From Clostridia bacterium (GTDB taxonomy: Bacteria; Bacillota; Clostridia; Oscillospirales; CAG-272): 64,000 nt of DNA. The translations under genes and the position numbers were made by a program. Position 1 is the first letter of the stretch. Each line of letters begins with the position of its first letter. The notes beneath the pieces are model-generated. The model saw nothing but the letters and a program-made list of their open reading frames with translations, made no database searches and was not told the DNA's origin. Of the stretch, positions 42,313 to 50,083 are shown piece by piece. The DNA is taken from contig JAFQPI010000001.1 of NCBI GenBank assembly GCA_017411805.1, forward strand, positions 20,846 through 84,845, read 5' to 3'.

Positions 42313-43902
42313 TCATTCGCCAACCCGACCGCTGAGGTCGGGTTGCTTTTTTAATCCGATAGAGCAGGAAAGCCATTGCCTGAGCTCCTTGTCACAAACA
42401 CCGAAAAGTGTAAGTAAGATAATGAAAACCGCAATGATGATCAATATGTGAATAGTCAGCATCAGCCAATCGATTCCGATATGCGGAAGCATTGAAAACA
42501 AGAGTTTGCATACCTGTGAGGTAATGATAAGCAGCAAAAGCGGAAGGAAAAACCATCTTCCGATTTTAAACCCGAATCTGCATCTTCCGATCAGCCTTGC
42601 CGCCGAAAAAGCAAAATTTACAAGCTCTGCAATATACAGAACGGCAATATAACCGATTATTCCAAAGCGCGGAACAAGCAAACGAACCAGAATTACAGAA
42701 ATTGCCGCGTCAGCAATGTTCACGTTCATTGTATAGATCTGTTCCCCCATGCCCTTGAGGAGTGAATCTGTTACCGTGTCAAGGTACATAAGCGGCATCA
42801 GCGGGGCAAGAGTGAGTATGAATTTTCCCGCATCTGCATTTGAATATAAGACGTATCCGAACTCTCGCGAGCAAACAGCAAGAACCCCGGCGCCGCAAAG
42901 CCCAAAGAGTATCGTAAGCCGCCATACTCGTGATGCTATATATTCAATATGCCGCTTTTCGCCCGACGCGATGCCGCCGGAAACCTCGGGAACAAGCAGT
43001 CCGGTGAAGGAATGTATCAGAGCATATGGAAAGAGAACAACGGGGAGCACCATCCCCGAAAGTATCCCGTAGCTTTCAAGTGCCGCCGCGGCATCAAGAC
43101 CGGATTCACGAAGTCCGAGAGGGATGAGAACGTGCTCAACTGTTGTCAATCCCGAGCGTATATACGTGCTGAACGCCACGGGAAGTGCTATGGAAAATAT
43201 CTTTTTGTTAAGCTTCAGAGAATCGGTACGGCTGACCTCTCCCTCGTTTAGTTTTCTCTTTTCCAATGAGTAAAACAAAGCATAAAGAAGAAAGGACAAG
43301 ATCTCCGCAATTGTCCCTCCCAGAACGATCGCAATGCAGGCATATTCGATACCCAAAGGCATCAAGGGCGTCAGGAGCGCAGCGACTCCGAAGATCTTGA
43401 TAGTTTGCTCAACTACTTGAACAGATGCGCTTTTCCAGACTCTTCTGACCGCTGAAAAGTAGCCCGACAGAGCCGATGAAATTGAAATTACGGGCAACGA
43501 TAATGACATAATGCGCAAAGGCGTTATCGCTCTTTGGTCCGAAAGCCAAAGTGTGGATATCGGTTTTGCGAGAATAAATAACAAAAAAGCCGCAGATAGT
43601 CCGAATGAAAGCGAATAAACTATGCATTTCCGCATCGCTGCCCGTATTTCCGACTTATTCTTTCCCGCCTCGGCTACGCATCTTGTCGCGGCGAGATTGA
43701 TACCCGACGTAGCAAGCGTAAGCGCAAATCCCCATACGTTTGTAACGAGCGAATACAGTCCCATAACCTCTGCACCGACGCGGTTGGAGATGTATACGTT
43801 GTAGGCAACACCGACTGCGCGCATAAGCACTGCGGAAAGAGTCAATAGAAGTGAATTGTAAATAAAAGTCCTTGCTCGACTTTGGTTATTCTGAAGTGGC
43901 AC
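42313..43902 (-). CDS. SpoVB-like polysaccharide/lipid flippase (MOP superfamily)
   Basis: 529 residues, about 14 transmembrane helices, starting at a GTG with AGGAGG eight bases upstream. The N-terminal NQSRARTFIYNSLLLTLSAV and VGAEVMGLYSLVTNVWGFAL segments are typical of the SpoVB/MurJ/RfbX branch. SpoVB-type proteins are thought to move lipid-linked wall precursors in the sporulating cell; a vegetative role is also possible. Its last ten codons overlap the terminator hairpin of the opposing ABC operon. Confidence 0.85.
   Translation of the reverse strand: MPLQNNQSRARTFIYNSLLLTLSAVLMRAVGVAYNVYISNRVGAEVMGLYSLVTNVWGFALTLATSGINLAATRCVAEAGKNKSEIRAAMRKCIVYSLSFGLSAAFLLFILAKPISTLWLSDQRAITPLRIMSLSLPVISISSALSGYFSAVRRVWKSASVQVVEQTIKIFGVAALLTPLMPLGIEYACIAIVLGGTIAEILSFLLYALFYSLEKRKLNEGEVSRTDSLKLNKKIFSIALPVAFSTYIRSGLTTVEHVLIPLGLRESGLDAAAALESYGILSGMVLPVVLFPYALIHSFTGLLVPEVSGGIASGEKRHIEYIASRVWRLTILFGLCGAGVLAVCSREFGYVLYSNADAGKFILTLAPLMPLMYLDTVTDSLLKGMGEQIYTMNVNIADAAISVILVRLLVPRFGIIGYIAVLYIAELVNFAFSAARLIGRCRFGFKIGRWFFLPLLLLIITSQVCKLLFSMLPHIGIDWLMLTIHILIIIAVFIILLTLFGVCDKELRQWLSCSIGLKKQPDLSGRVGE
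42321..42351 (+). terminator. Terminator of the FtsX-type ABC operon, inside the flippase C-terminus
   Basis: CAACCCGACC pairs with GGTCGGGTTG around a five-base loop, followed by CTTTTTT on the plus strand. It lies within the final codons of the convergent spoVB-like gene. Confidence 0.85.
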
Positions 43903-43975
43903 GGCAAAATCCTCCTGTACGGTAAAGAATATTCGCGCCGCGTCTTAGCGATGATAAAAAATTGTTAAATTACTC

Positions 43976-44004
43976 TTTACAAATGCCGCAAAAAATGATA
44001 TAAT
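43976..44004 (+). promoter_or_regulatory. Sigma-A promoter of the cytidylate-kinase-like gene
   Basis: TTTACA (43976-43981), 17 bases, TATAAT (43999-44004), 35 bases before the ATG at 44039. Confidence 0.78.
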
Positions 44005-44038
44005 AAATATAAAGAATAGAGATAAGGAGGCTGATAAT

Positions 44039-44671
44039 ATGGAAGGCACCAAGAAATTCGTAATTACCGTTGCAAGACAGTACGGAAGCGGAGGGCGCGA
44101 GATCGGATTGCGCCTTGGCGAGCTTCTCGGCGTAAAGGCATACGATAAAGAGCTCATTACAATGGCGGCACAGAAGTCGGGAATGTCCTCGGAGGTGCTG
44201 AATCACGTTGACGAAAAGGCGTCAAGCAGCCTGCTTTATACCCTGGCTATGGGTTCGTCTTATATTAACAGCGCGGCTCATAATATGAATATTCCGATCA
44301 GCGATAAGCTCTTTATGACCCAATCCGAGATCATACGCGAGATCGCTGCGGAAGGTTCATGCGTCATAGTCGGAAGATGCGCAGACCACGTTCTGCGCCA
44401 GGAAGAAAACAGGATCAGCATTTTTGTTTACGCTCCCCGAGATTTCAAGGTTGACCGCATTATTGAGCGTCATGAGGGCGTTGATGAAAAGCAGGCAAAG
44501 GATCTTTCACAGAAGACCGACAAGCGACGCATCAATTACTATAACTATTACACAGGTAAGAAATGGGGCTCACCTGAGAACTATCATATAATGATTGATA
44601 GCTCCGTCCTCGGAATCGAAGGCACCGCTCAAGCCCTTGCAGAAATTATCAGAAAAAAGTACGGGATTTGA
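44039..44671 (+). CDS. Cytidylate kinase-like protein
   Basis: 210 residues. The N-terminus FVITVARQYGSGGREIGLRL is the P-loop form of the cytidylate_kin2 family (PF13189), followed by AYDKELI, a lid region with DFKVDRIIERHEGVDEKQA and a C-terminal YYNYYTGKKWG. Members resemble CMP kinase but their substrate is often unproven, and the classical cmk gene usually exists elsewhere. GGAGG precedes the ATG; a GC-rich terminator follows about 70 bases after the stop. It is the last housekeeping-like gene before the accessory region. Confidence 0.85.
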   Translation: MEGTKKFVITVARQYGSGGREIGLRLGELLGVKAYDKELITMAAQKSGMSSEVLNHVDEKASSSLLYTLAMGSSYINSAAHNMNIPISDKLFMTQSEIIREIAAEGSCVIVGRCADHVLRQEENRISIFVYAPRDFKVDRIIERHEGVDEKQAKDLSQKTDKRRINYYNYYTGKKWGSPENYHIMIDSSVLGIEGTAQALAEIIRKKYGI

Positions 44672-44740
44672 TTTATAAATTAGGATCGACAGCGGCTTCT
44701 ATCTCACATATGATGACTGTAGTTTCCTTTTCGCAAAACT

Positions 44741-44766
44741 GCCGTGGCATGATCGCCGCGGCTTTT
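44741..44766 (+). terminator. Terminator after the cytidylate-kinase-like gene
   Basis: GCCGTGGC pairs with GCCGCGGC (one G-T pair) around a six-base loop, followed by TTTT. Confidence 0.7.
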
Positions 44767-44821
44767 GTGTAGAAATTACTCGAATTATATTATTGAAAAT
44801 CATTGAAAGGAGTGTTCCGAT

Positions 44822-45553
44822 ATGCGTTGGAATCCTTGGCACGGATGCCGAAAGATCAGCGATGGCTGCCTCCATTGTTACGTATACCGCATTGATTCAA
44901 GGATCGACAAGGATGCGAGCGAAGTCAAAAAGAATATTTCAACATTCAATCTCCCGATCGCAAAAAACAGACGCGGCGAATATAAATACCCATCGGGAAC
45001 TCTATTTTACACCTGCTTTACCTCGGATTTCTTCCTTGACGAAGCCGACGGATGGCGAGACGAAGCTTGGAAAATCATCAAAGAGCGCAGAGATTGCCGC
45101 TTTTTCATCATAACCAAGCGAATCGACCGCTTTGATGCCTGTAAGCCGGTTGATTGGGGCGATGGATACGATCACGTTACGATCGCGGTGACTACAGAGA
45201 ATCAGAAAATGGCTGATTACCGATTACCAATCTATTTGAATCTGCCGATAAAAACCAAAGTGATAATCTGCGAGCCGCTTCTTGAGCCGATCGATCTCTC
45301 GAAATATCTGACTCCCGAGATCAAATCGGTCTCGGTAGGAGGCGAATCGGGCGATGACGCAAGGATTTGCGATTACGATTGGGTGCTCGGCATCCGAGAA
45401 CAATGTATGCGTGCAGGCGTTGGTTTTTCCTATCACCAAACGGGTGCAAAGCTTATGAAGAACGGAAAACTCTATCATATCCCCAAGGATAAGCAAGAAG
45501 ATCAAGCTCACCGCGCGGGGATAGACGTATCAATCGAAAAAGGAGAACAGTAA
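44822..45553 (+). CDS. DUF5131 (phage Gp37/Gp68-like) protein, copy 1
   Basis: 243 residues beginning MRWNPWHGCRKISDGCLHCY, the hallmark of DUF5131, in which C9, C16 and C19 form a C-x6-C-x2-C pattern resembling a radical SAM cluster site. Further conserved parts: FYTCFTSDFFLDEADGWR, FFIITKRIDRF, WGDGYDHVTIAVTTENQ and SVGGESGDDARICDYDW. The family occurs in phages and bacteria and its reaction is unknown to me. The ATG has AAGGAGTG upstream. It is followed directly by an EamA transporter and the remains of an esterase; a paralogue lies at 60293 near an intact esterase. Confidence 0.82.
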   Translation: MRWNPWHGCRKISDGCLHCYVYRIDSRIDKDASEVKKNISTFNLPIAKNRRGEYKYPSGTLFYTCFTSDFFLDEADGWRDEAWKIIKERRDCRFFIITKRIDRFDACKPVDWGDGYDHVTIAVTTENQKMADYRLPIYLNLPIKTKVIICEPLLEPIDLSKYLTPEIKSVSVGGESGDDARICDYDWVLGIREQCMRAGVGFSYHQTGAKLMKNGKLYHIPKDKQEDQAHRAGIDVSIEKGEQ

Positions 45554-46420
45554 ATGTGGTTTATTGCGGCAATACTTTCCGCTGTGTTCGCGGGGCTTAC
45601 GGCTATACTTGCGAAATGCGGAATTAAAAAAACGGATTCCGACGTGGCAACGGCGATCAGGACTGTTGTGGTGCTCATATTTGCTTGGGTTATGGTCTTT
45701 TTAGTCGGATCTGCAGAGACAATAACTTCAATTGAAACGAAACCATTGATATTTTTGCTTCTCTCGGGTCTTGCAACAGGTGCCTCGTGGATCTGCTATT
45801 TCAAGGCGCTTTCAATGGGCGACGTTAACAAGGTCGTTCCGATAGATAAATCAAGCACGATACTGTCCGTGCTTCTCGCGATCATCTGCTTTGGGGAAAC
45901 CGAAGCGCTTGCTATCAAACTGATCGGAACGGCAATTCTGGCTATCGGCATATTTTTGATGGTTGAGAAAAAGCAAAATGCTCAGAAGGAAGAGCACAGA
46001 GCCTGGATGATATACGCCGTACTTTCCGCGTTATTCGCGGCACTCACTTCCATCCTCGCCAAGATTGGTATATCCGGTGTTGAGTCAAATCTCGGAACCG
46101 CCATCCGCACGGGAGTCGTGCTTTTGATGGCGTGGATCATCGTATTCGCAAAAGGAAAACAACGTCAAATCAAAACACTTGATAAAAAAGAGCTTGTCTT
46201 CATTGCTCTGTCGGGCATCGCAACGGGCGCATCGTGGCTTTTCTATTATTATGCCATTCAAAACGGCGTTGTCAGCGTGGTAGTACCGATAGATAAATTG
46301 AGTATTGTATTCACCGTGGCATTTTCCTATTTCGTTTTTAAGGAAAAACTGTCGCGCAAGGCATTTGCCGGGCTTGCGCTTATGGTAGCAGGCACGCTGT
46401 TGATGGTAGTATTTAAGTGA
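45554..46420 (+). CDS. EamA/DMT-family transporter
   Basis: 288 residues with ten predicted transmembrane helices in two homologous halves (about 1-140 and 150-288). The repeat is visible in LATGASWICYFKALSMGDVNKVVPIDKSS and IATGASWLFYYYAIQNGVVSVVVPIDKLS. Such drug/metabolite transporters export amino acids, nucleosides or other small molecules; the substrate is not apparent. The stop of the DUF5131 gene (TAA) abuts the ATG, indicating coupled translation. AGGAGAACAGTAA supplies the ribosome site. Confidence 0.88.
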   Translation: MWFIAAILSAVFAGLTAILAKCGIKKTDSDVATAIRTVVVLIFAWVMVFLVGSAETITSIETKPLIFLLLSGLATGASWICYFKALSMGDVNKVVPIDKSSTILSVLLAIICFGETEALAIKLIGTAILAIGIFLMVEKKQNAQKEEHRAWMIYAVLSALFAALTSILAKIGISGVESNLGTAIRTGVVLLMAWIIVFAKGKQRQIKTLDKKELVFIALSGIATGASWLFYYYAIQNGVVSVVVPIDKLSIVFTVAFSYFVFKEKLSRKAFAGLALMVAGTLLMVVFK

Positions 46421-46438
46421 GAATAAGAGGAACCAATA

Positions 46439-46671
46439 ATGTCAAAAAACAAAATCAGCAAAGAATTCTTTCCGTTTTCGCATTTCATGCCCCCATCTAC
46501 GAGAAATTTCTCAAAATGGCTGTGTCGAATATGAAAATACCGAAAAACATATTCAAGGAGAAAGAGCTCCTTGATCAGCTGACTCGAGTCGGAAGTTATG
46601 ACGGTGAGAGGATCGGGTATATGAATGTTTTGTTTGATAAGGTCGAGAATGTGGTTTTCTTTGTAAAATAA
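46439..46671 (+). pseudogene. Frameshifted, truncated alpha/beta-hydrolase (esterase) remnant
   Basis: From ATG 46439 the translation MSKNKISKEFFPFSHFMPP aligns with the intact esterase at 63045 (EFFPFSHFTPP). At the C run 46490-46494 one base is missing compared with the paralogue; the following frame continues the homology (YEKFLKMAVSNMKIPKNIFKEKEL, then SYDGERI) until about residue 60 and then departs, ending VENVVFFVK. The catalytic HGGGF and GDSAG motifs are gone. AGAGGAACC supplies a site before the ATG. A terminator follows at once. It is therefore a non-functional paralogue left by duplication, with an unknown 3' junction. Confidence 0.8.
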
Positions 46672-46678
46672 ACAAAAT

Positions 46679-46709
46679 AGCCCTCGCTCATTTTGGGAGC
46701 GAGGGCTTT
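46679..46709 (+). terminator. Terminator after the esterase remnant
   Basis: AGCCCTCGCTC (46679-46689) pairs with GAGCGAGGGCT (46697-46707) around a seven-base loop, then TTG. The T-tract is short. Confidence 0.7.
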
Positions 46710-46773
46710 GAAAACCGATGAGACAGAGAAAATGACCGAAGAGACAAAAATCAACATTTCACCGTATTTATAT

Positions 46774-46781
46774 GCTATAAT
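46774..46781 (+). promoter_or_regulatory. Extended -10 promoter of the ABC-2/LytTR cluster
   Basis: TGC-TATAAT style: TATAAT at 46776-46781 preceded by TGC. No good -35 lies 17 bases upstream, so it may rely on the extended -10 or on an activator. It is 31 bases before the ATG at 46812. Confidence 0.5.
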
Positions 46782-46811
46782 ATTGTAAGTTCAAAACGGA
46801 GGATAATATTG

Positions 46812-47537
46812 ATGCAGGCGATAAAAACGGAAAAACTCGTCAAGAGGTATAAAGAAATAATCGCTGTCGACGGGTTGAATTTGGAAATAAGCGAGGGTGA
46901 ATTGTTTTCTTTGCTCGGCGTAAACGGAGCGGGGAAGACCACAACGGTCAAAATGCTTTCCTGTCTGACAAAGCCGACGGAGGGCGACGCATTTGTGGGC
47001 GGTTACAGCATTACAAAAGAACCCGAGAAGGTGAAATCCTTGATAGGAGTTTCACCGCAGGAAACGGCGGTCGCGCCGAATCTTTCGGTCTGGGAAAACC
47101 TTGCGCTGATCTGCGGTATTCACGGTTTTTCAAAGGAAAAGACCAAGGAAAAGATCTGCGAGCTCTCGGAGAGCTTTTCTTTGGAGAGCGTTCTCGCGAG
47201 AAAAGCGGGCAAGCTCTCGGGCGGTTGGCAACGCCGCGTCAGCATTGCGATGGCACTTATCAGTGAACCGAAGATCCTTTTCCTCGACGAGCCGACGCTC
47301 GGGCTTGATGTTATCGCAAGGCACGAGCTCTGGGACGTGATCCGCGCCCTCAAGGGCAGGGTGACGGTCATTCTGACGACGCATTATATGGAGGAAGCGG
47401 AGGCTCTCTCCGACCGCATCGGAATTATGAAGGACGGAAGACTTCTTGCCGTCGGAACTGTTTCCGAATTGAACGCGATCGCGGGCAAAAACGATTTTGA
47501 AGAGACCTTTGTTTCGATCGTGAAGGAGGTCAAGTGA
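46812..47537 (+). CDS. ABC transporter ATPase (ABC-2 exporter type)
   Basis: 241 residues from ATG 46812 (GGAGG upstream; the TTG at 46809 is not needed). Walker A GVNGAGKTT (about 38-46), Q-loop SPQETAVAP, signature LSGGWQRRVSIAMAL, Walker B ILFLDEPTLGLD and switch TTHYMEEAE. This class couples with ABC-2 permeases to export drugs, peptides or lipids. The stop overlaps the permease start (TGATG). The Trp in the signature (SGGWQ) is less usual than Gln-Lys/Gln-Gln forms. Confidence 0.93.
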   Translation: MQAIKTEKLVKRYKEIIAVDGLNLEISEGELFSLLGVNGAGKTTTVKMLSCLTKPTEGDAFVGGYSITKEPEKVKSLIGVSPQETAVAPNLSVWENLALICGIHGFSKEKTKEKICELSESFSLESVLARKAGKLSGGWQRRVSIAMALISEPKILFLDEPTLGLDVIARHELWDVIRALKGRVTVILTTHYMEEAEALSDRIGIMKDGRLLAVGTVSELNAIAGKNDFEETFVSIVKEVK

Positions 47538-48268
47538 TGAGAATGCTTACCTTTGCTAAAAGATGTTCGAAGGAGATCCTGCGTGATCCGCTGAATCTCG
47601 GATTCGGACTCGGATTTCCGCTTGTTCTTCTGTTTTTGCTCAGCGCTATTCAGAAAAATATTCCCGTCAGTATGTTCGAGATCGACACGCTGACACCCGG
47701 TATCACCGTTTTCGGTATGTCCTTTATGACGCTTTTTTCTGCAACTCTCGTCGCAAAGGACCGCGAAAGCGCGCTCTTGCAAAGACTTTATACCACTCCT
47801 CTCACGGGATTGGATTTTATTTTGGGATATATGCTTCCGCTTTTGCCCATCGCGCTCGGACAGACGCTCGTCTGCTACCTCGCCGCGATCCCGTTGGGGC
47901 TGACGGTCAGCGTGAATATCCTATATGCGGTAATCGGTATGATCCCGACGGCGGTCTTCAATATCGCGCTAGGACTTCTTTGCGGCTCTATTCTCGGTGT
48001 CAAGCAGGTAGGCGGTATCTGCGGAGCACTGCTTACCAATCTGTCTGCGTGGCTTTCGGGCGTGTGGTTTGATATCGGACTTGTCGGCGGATTTTTCGAG
48101 AAGCTTGCGAATGCGCTTCCGTTCGTTCACGCGGTAAAAACCGAGCAAGCCTTGTTCGGAGGAGATTTCGGTGTCATGGACGAACACATTCCGATCATAC
48201 TTTTGTACAGCCTCGGAACGGTGGCGGTTGCGGTCTTCTGCTTCCTCCGCCAGATGAAAAAACAGTAA
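47537..48268 (+). CDS. ABC-2 type permease
   Basis: 243 residues from ATG 47537, overlapping the ATPase stop. Six transmembrane helices are expected: about 17-36 (NLGFGLGFPLVLLFLLSAI), 52-72, 95-118, 127-150, 155-178 and 218-237. The fold fits the ABC2_membrane family. Together with the upstream ATPase it forms a half-transporter pair probably working as a dimer. The cargo is unknown. A LytTR regulator and its DUF3021 partner follow. Confidence 0.9.
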   Translation: MRMLTFAKRCSKEILRDPLNLGFGLGFPLVLLFLLSAIQKNIPVSMFEIDTLTPGITVFGMSFMTLFSATLVAKDRESALLQRLYTTPLTGLDFILGYMLPLLPIALGQTLVCYLAAIPLGLTVSVNILYAVIGMIPTAVFNIALGLLCGSILGVKQVGGICGALLTNLSAWLSGVWFDIGLVGGFFEKLANALPFVHAVKTEQALFGGDFGVMDEHIPIILLYSLGTVAVAVFCFLRQMKKQ

Positions 48269-48274
48269 GGAATT

Positions 48275-48724
48275 ATGAAAATGAAGTACAAGCTCATTAT
48301 TGACAAGGACGCGGAGGAGGAAATAATCGCGATCGTTCATGCGCCTTCCAAGCTTACCGCGCAGATCGAGGATCTTGTCTGCGGCTTTTCCGGTGCCGAT
48401 TGCATTATGGGTTACGCGGAGGATGAAATGCGCAAGCTTACCTTCGGCGAGATCGAGTGCATTACGGTTCTTGACCGCAAGGTGATCGCCATTGATACGA
48501 ATGGGGAACGTTATACGCTTAGGGAAAGACTGCGCGATCTTGAGGCGGTCTTGCCGTCTTATTTCATCCGTATCAATAAGTCAACACTTGCCAACGAGCA
48601 CAGCATCAGACGTTTCGACGCGGCTTTCAGCGGAGGTATCGATGCGGTTTTTGCCTGCGGATACCGTGAATACGTATCAAGACGGTGCTTTTCGGAGATC
48701 AGAAGGAGGTATGAAGGAAAATGA
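48275..48724 (+). CDS. LytTR DNA-binding regulator without a receiver domain
   Basis: 149 residues. The C-terminal 100 residues form a LytTR domain (RKLTFGEIECITVLDRKVIAI, ERLRDLEAVLPSYFIRINKSTLAN, FACGYREYVSRRCFSEIRRR). The short N-terminal region is not a receiver, so control is not by a response-regulator aspartate. It overlaps the DUF3021 gene by four bases (ATGA). In streptococci, LytTR proteins of this kind are held in check by a membrane partner encoded next door, and a similar arrangement is likely here. Start could be ATG 48275 or 48281. Confidence 0.88.
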   Translation: MKMKYKLIIDKDAEEEIIAIVHAPSKLTAQIEDLVCGFSGADCIMGYAEDEMRKLTFGEIECITVLDRKVIAIDTNGERYTLRERLRDLEAVLPSYFIRINKSTLANEHSIRRFDAAFSGGIDAVFACGYREYVSRRCFSEIRRRYEGK

Positions 48725-49149
48725 AAAGGTTTGTTCTTGAATTTTTGCGCCGAGGTGCGATCGCTTCGGGCATCGGACCGATAGTTTTAGCTGTATTGTA
48801 TATGATAATGCATCAAGTCGCAGGCGTGGATATGCTTTCTGTAAATCAAGTTTGCATCGGGATAATTTCCTTGACTCTCCTTGCCTTTATTGCGGGAGGT
48901 CTGAACGCGCTTTATCAGATCGAACGTCTGCCGCTGCTGGTTGCGATCCTTATCCACGGAAGTGCTCTATACGTCGGATACCTTGCAACCTATCTTGTCA
49001 ATGATTGGCTCGACCTCGGAGTCATCCCGATCGTGGCCTTTTCGGTAATTTTCGTTGTCGGATATATCGCTATCTGGGTGATCATTTACTCGATCATCAG
49101 AAGAAATACCGCAAGGATCAATGAAATGCTGAAGCAAAGGAACGCATAG
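48721..49149 (+). CDS. DUF3021 membrane protein, likely partner of the LytTR regulator
   Basis: 142 residues with four transmembrane helices (about 13-35, 42-63, 70-95, 103-128), a basic N-terminus and a charged C-terminal tail, the standard form of DUF3021. These proteins are almost always encoded beside LytTR regulators. An inhibitory membrane-anchor role is inferred by analogy with HdrM/BrsM-type partners. AAGGAGG lies upstream. It is the last gene of the ABC-2/LytTR module. Confidence 0.85.
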   Translation: MKRFVLEFLRRGAIASGIGPIVLAVLYMIMHQVAGVDMLSVNQVCIGIISLTLLAFIAGGLNALYQIERLPLLVAILIHGSALYVGYLATYLVNDWLDLGVIPIVAFSVIFVVGYIAIWVIIYSIIRRNTARINEMLKQRNA

Positions 49150-49163
49150 CAACAGCGCGTTGC

Positions 49164-49192
49164 TTGCCATTTGCGCAGAAGTGTGATATAAT
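49164..49192 (+). promoter_or_regulatory. Sigma-A promoter of the HTH/zinc-ribbon gene
   Basis: TTGCCA (49164-49169), 17 bases, TATAAT (49187-49192), 31 bases before the ATG at 49224. Confidence 0.75.
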
Positions 49193-49223
49193 AGAATTAT
49201 CTTGAACCAAGGCGGTGAAAATA

Positions 49224-49988
49224 ATGGAAACAAAAGACGTAATTCTTGAACTCAGAACAAAAAGCGGCCTCTCTCAGGAGGAGCTTGCCGAGAAGGTATT
49301 CGTTACAAGGCAGGCTGTATCGCGTTGGGAGAACGGCGATACGATCCCCAATACAGAAACACTTAAGCTTCTCTCAAAGCTTTTCGACGTGTCGATCAAC
49401 ACGCTTCTCGGATCTCCGAGGAAGCTCGTCTGCCAATGCTGCGGAATGCCTCTTGAGGATCACGACATAAGCCGCGAAACCGACGGCTTTTTCAACGAGG
49501 AATACTGCAAATGGTGCTATGCCGACGGCAATTTCTGTTATACGAGCCTTGAGGAACTGACAGATTTTCTGGTTGATCATATGTCAAACGAGAATTGGCC
49601 GCCCGAGCAGGCGCGTGCTTATTTCGAGGAGCAGCTTCCGAAGCTCAATTATTGGAAACGCTATGCGGAGGTCGGCGGTGACGCGAATTTCGAAGAATTC
49701 AAGCGTGGTCTCATCCGTGAATTCAACGATCTGCATATCGAGGGAATGCCCGAGGTCAAGACGCTCAACTTCCTTGTCGGCGGTTATATCAACCTCGAAT
49801 ATACGCTCCCGAACGGGCAAAAGGTGAAATTCCTTGACGATAACACCACGTATCTCGGATATCAGCTCGAATCCGAATTCGGTGGCGACCGTTGCTTCGG
49901 ACTCGCGGCAAGTATGGATTTCCTTCTTGTTTGTACTTATGAAACAAACGGCGAAAAACCGGAGCTTGTGGTTTATAAAAAAAGATGA
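49224..49988 (+). CDS. XRE-family HTH regulator with zinc-ribbon and C-terminal domain
   Basis: 254 residues from ATG 49224 (AAGGCGGTG upstream). An XRE helix-turn-helix (about 1-60, SGLSQEELAEKVFVTRQAVSRWE) is followed by a cysteine-rich module (CQCCGMP ... EEYCKWCYADG ... about 68-105) resembling the putative zinc ribbon PF12674, then a conserved alpha-helical region with NYWKRYAEVGG and a beta-rich C-terminus of unknown fold. The zinc ribbon plus HTH arrangement occurs in many clostridial regulators. The effector is unknown. It has its own promoter and terminator. Confidence 0.82.
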   Translation: METKDVILELRTKSGLSQEELAEKVFVTRQAVSRWENGDTIPNTETLKLLSKLFDVSINTLLGSPRKLVCQCCGMPLEDHDISRETDGFFNEEYCKWCYADGNFCYTSLEELTDFLVDHMSNENWPPEQARAYFEEQLPKLNYWKRYAEVGGDANFEEFKRGLIREFNDLHIEGMPEVKTLNFLVGGYINLEYTLPNGQKVKFLDDNTTYLGYQLESEFGGDRCFGLAASMDFLLVCTYETNGEKPELVVYKKR

Positions 49989-49990
49989 TA

Positions 49991-50018
49991 AAGGCGGCGA
50001 TTCTGCCGCCTTATTTTT
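49991..50018 (+). terminator. Terminator after the HTH/zinc-ribbon gene
   Basis: AAGGCGGC (49991-49998) pairs with GCCGCCTT (50005-50012) around a six-base loop, then ATTTTTT. Confidence 0.88.
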
Positions 50019-50028
50019 TAGAATAATG

Positions 50029-50057
50029 TTGAAGTGTACTTATTTTTATGGTATAAT
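50029..50057 (+). promoter_or_regulatory. Sigma-A promoter of the surface glycerophosphodiesterase gene
   Basis: TTGAAG (50029-50034), 17 bases, TATAAT (50052-50057), 26 bases before the ATG at 50084. Confidence 0.72.
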
Positions 50058-50083
50058 AAAGTATCAAATTTTTGGAGATTATT

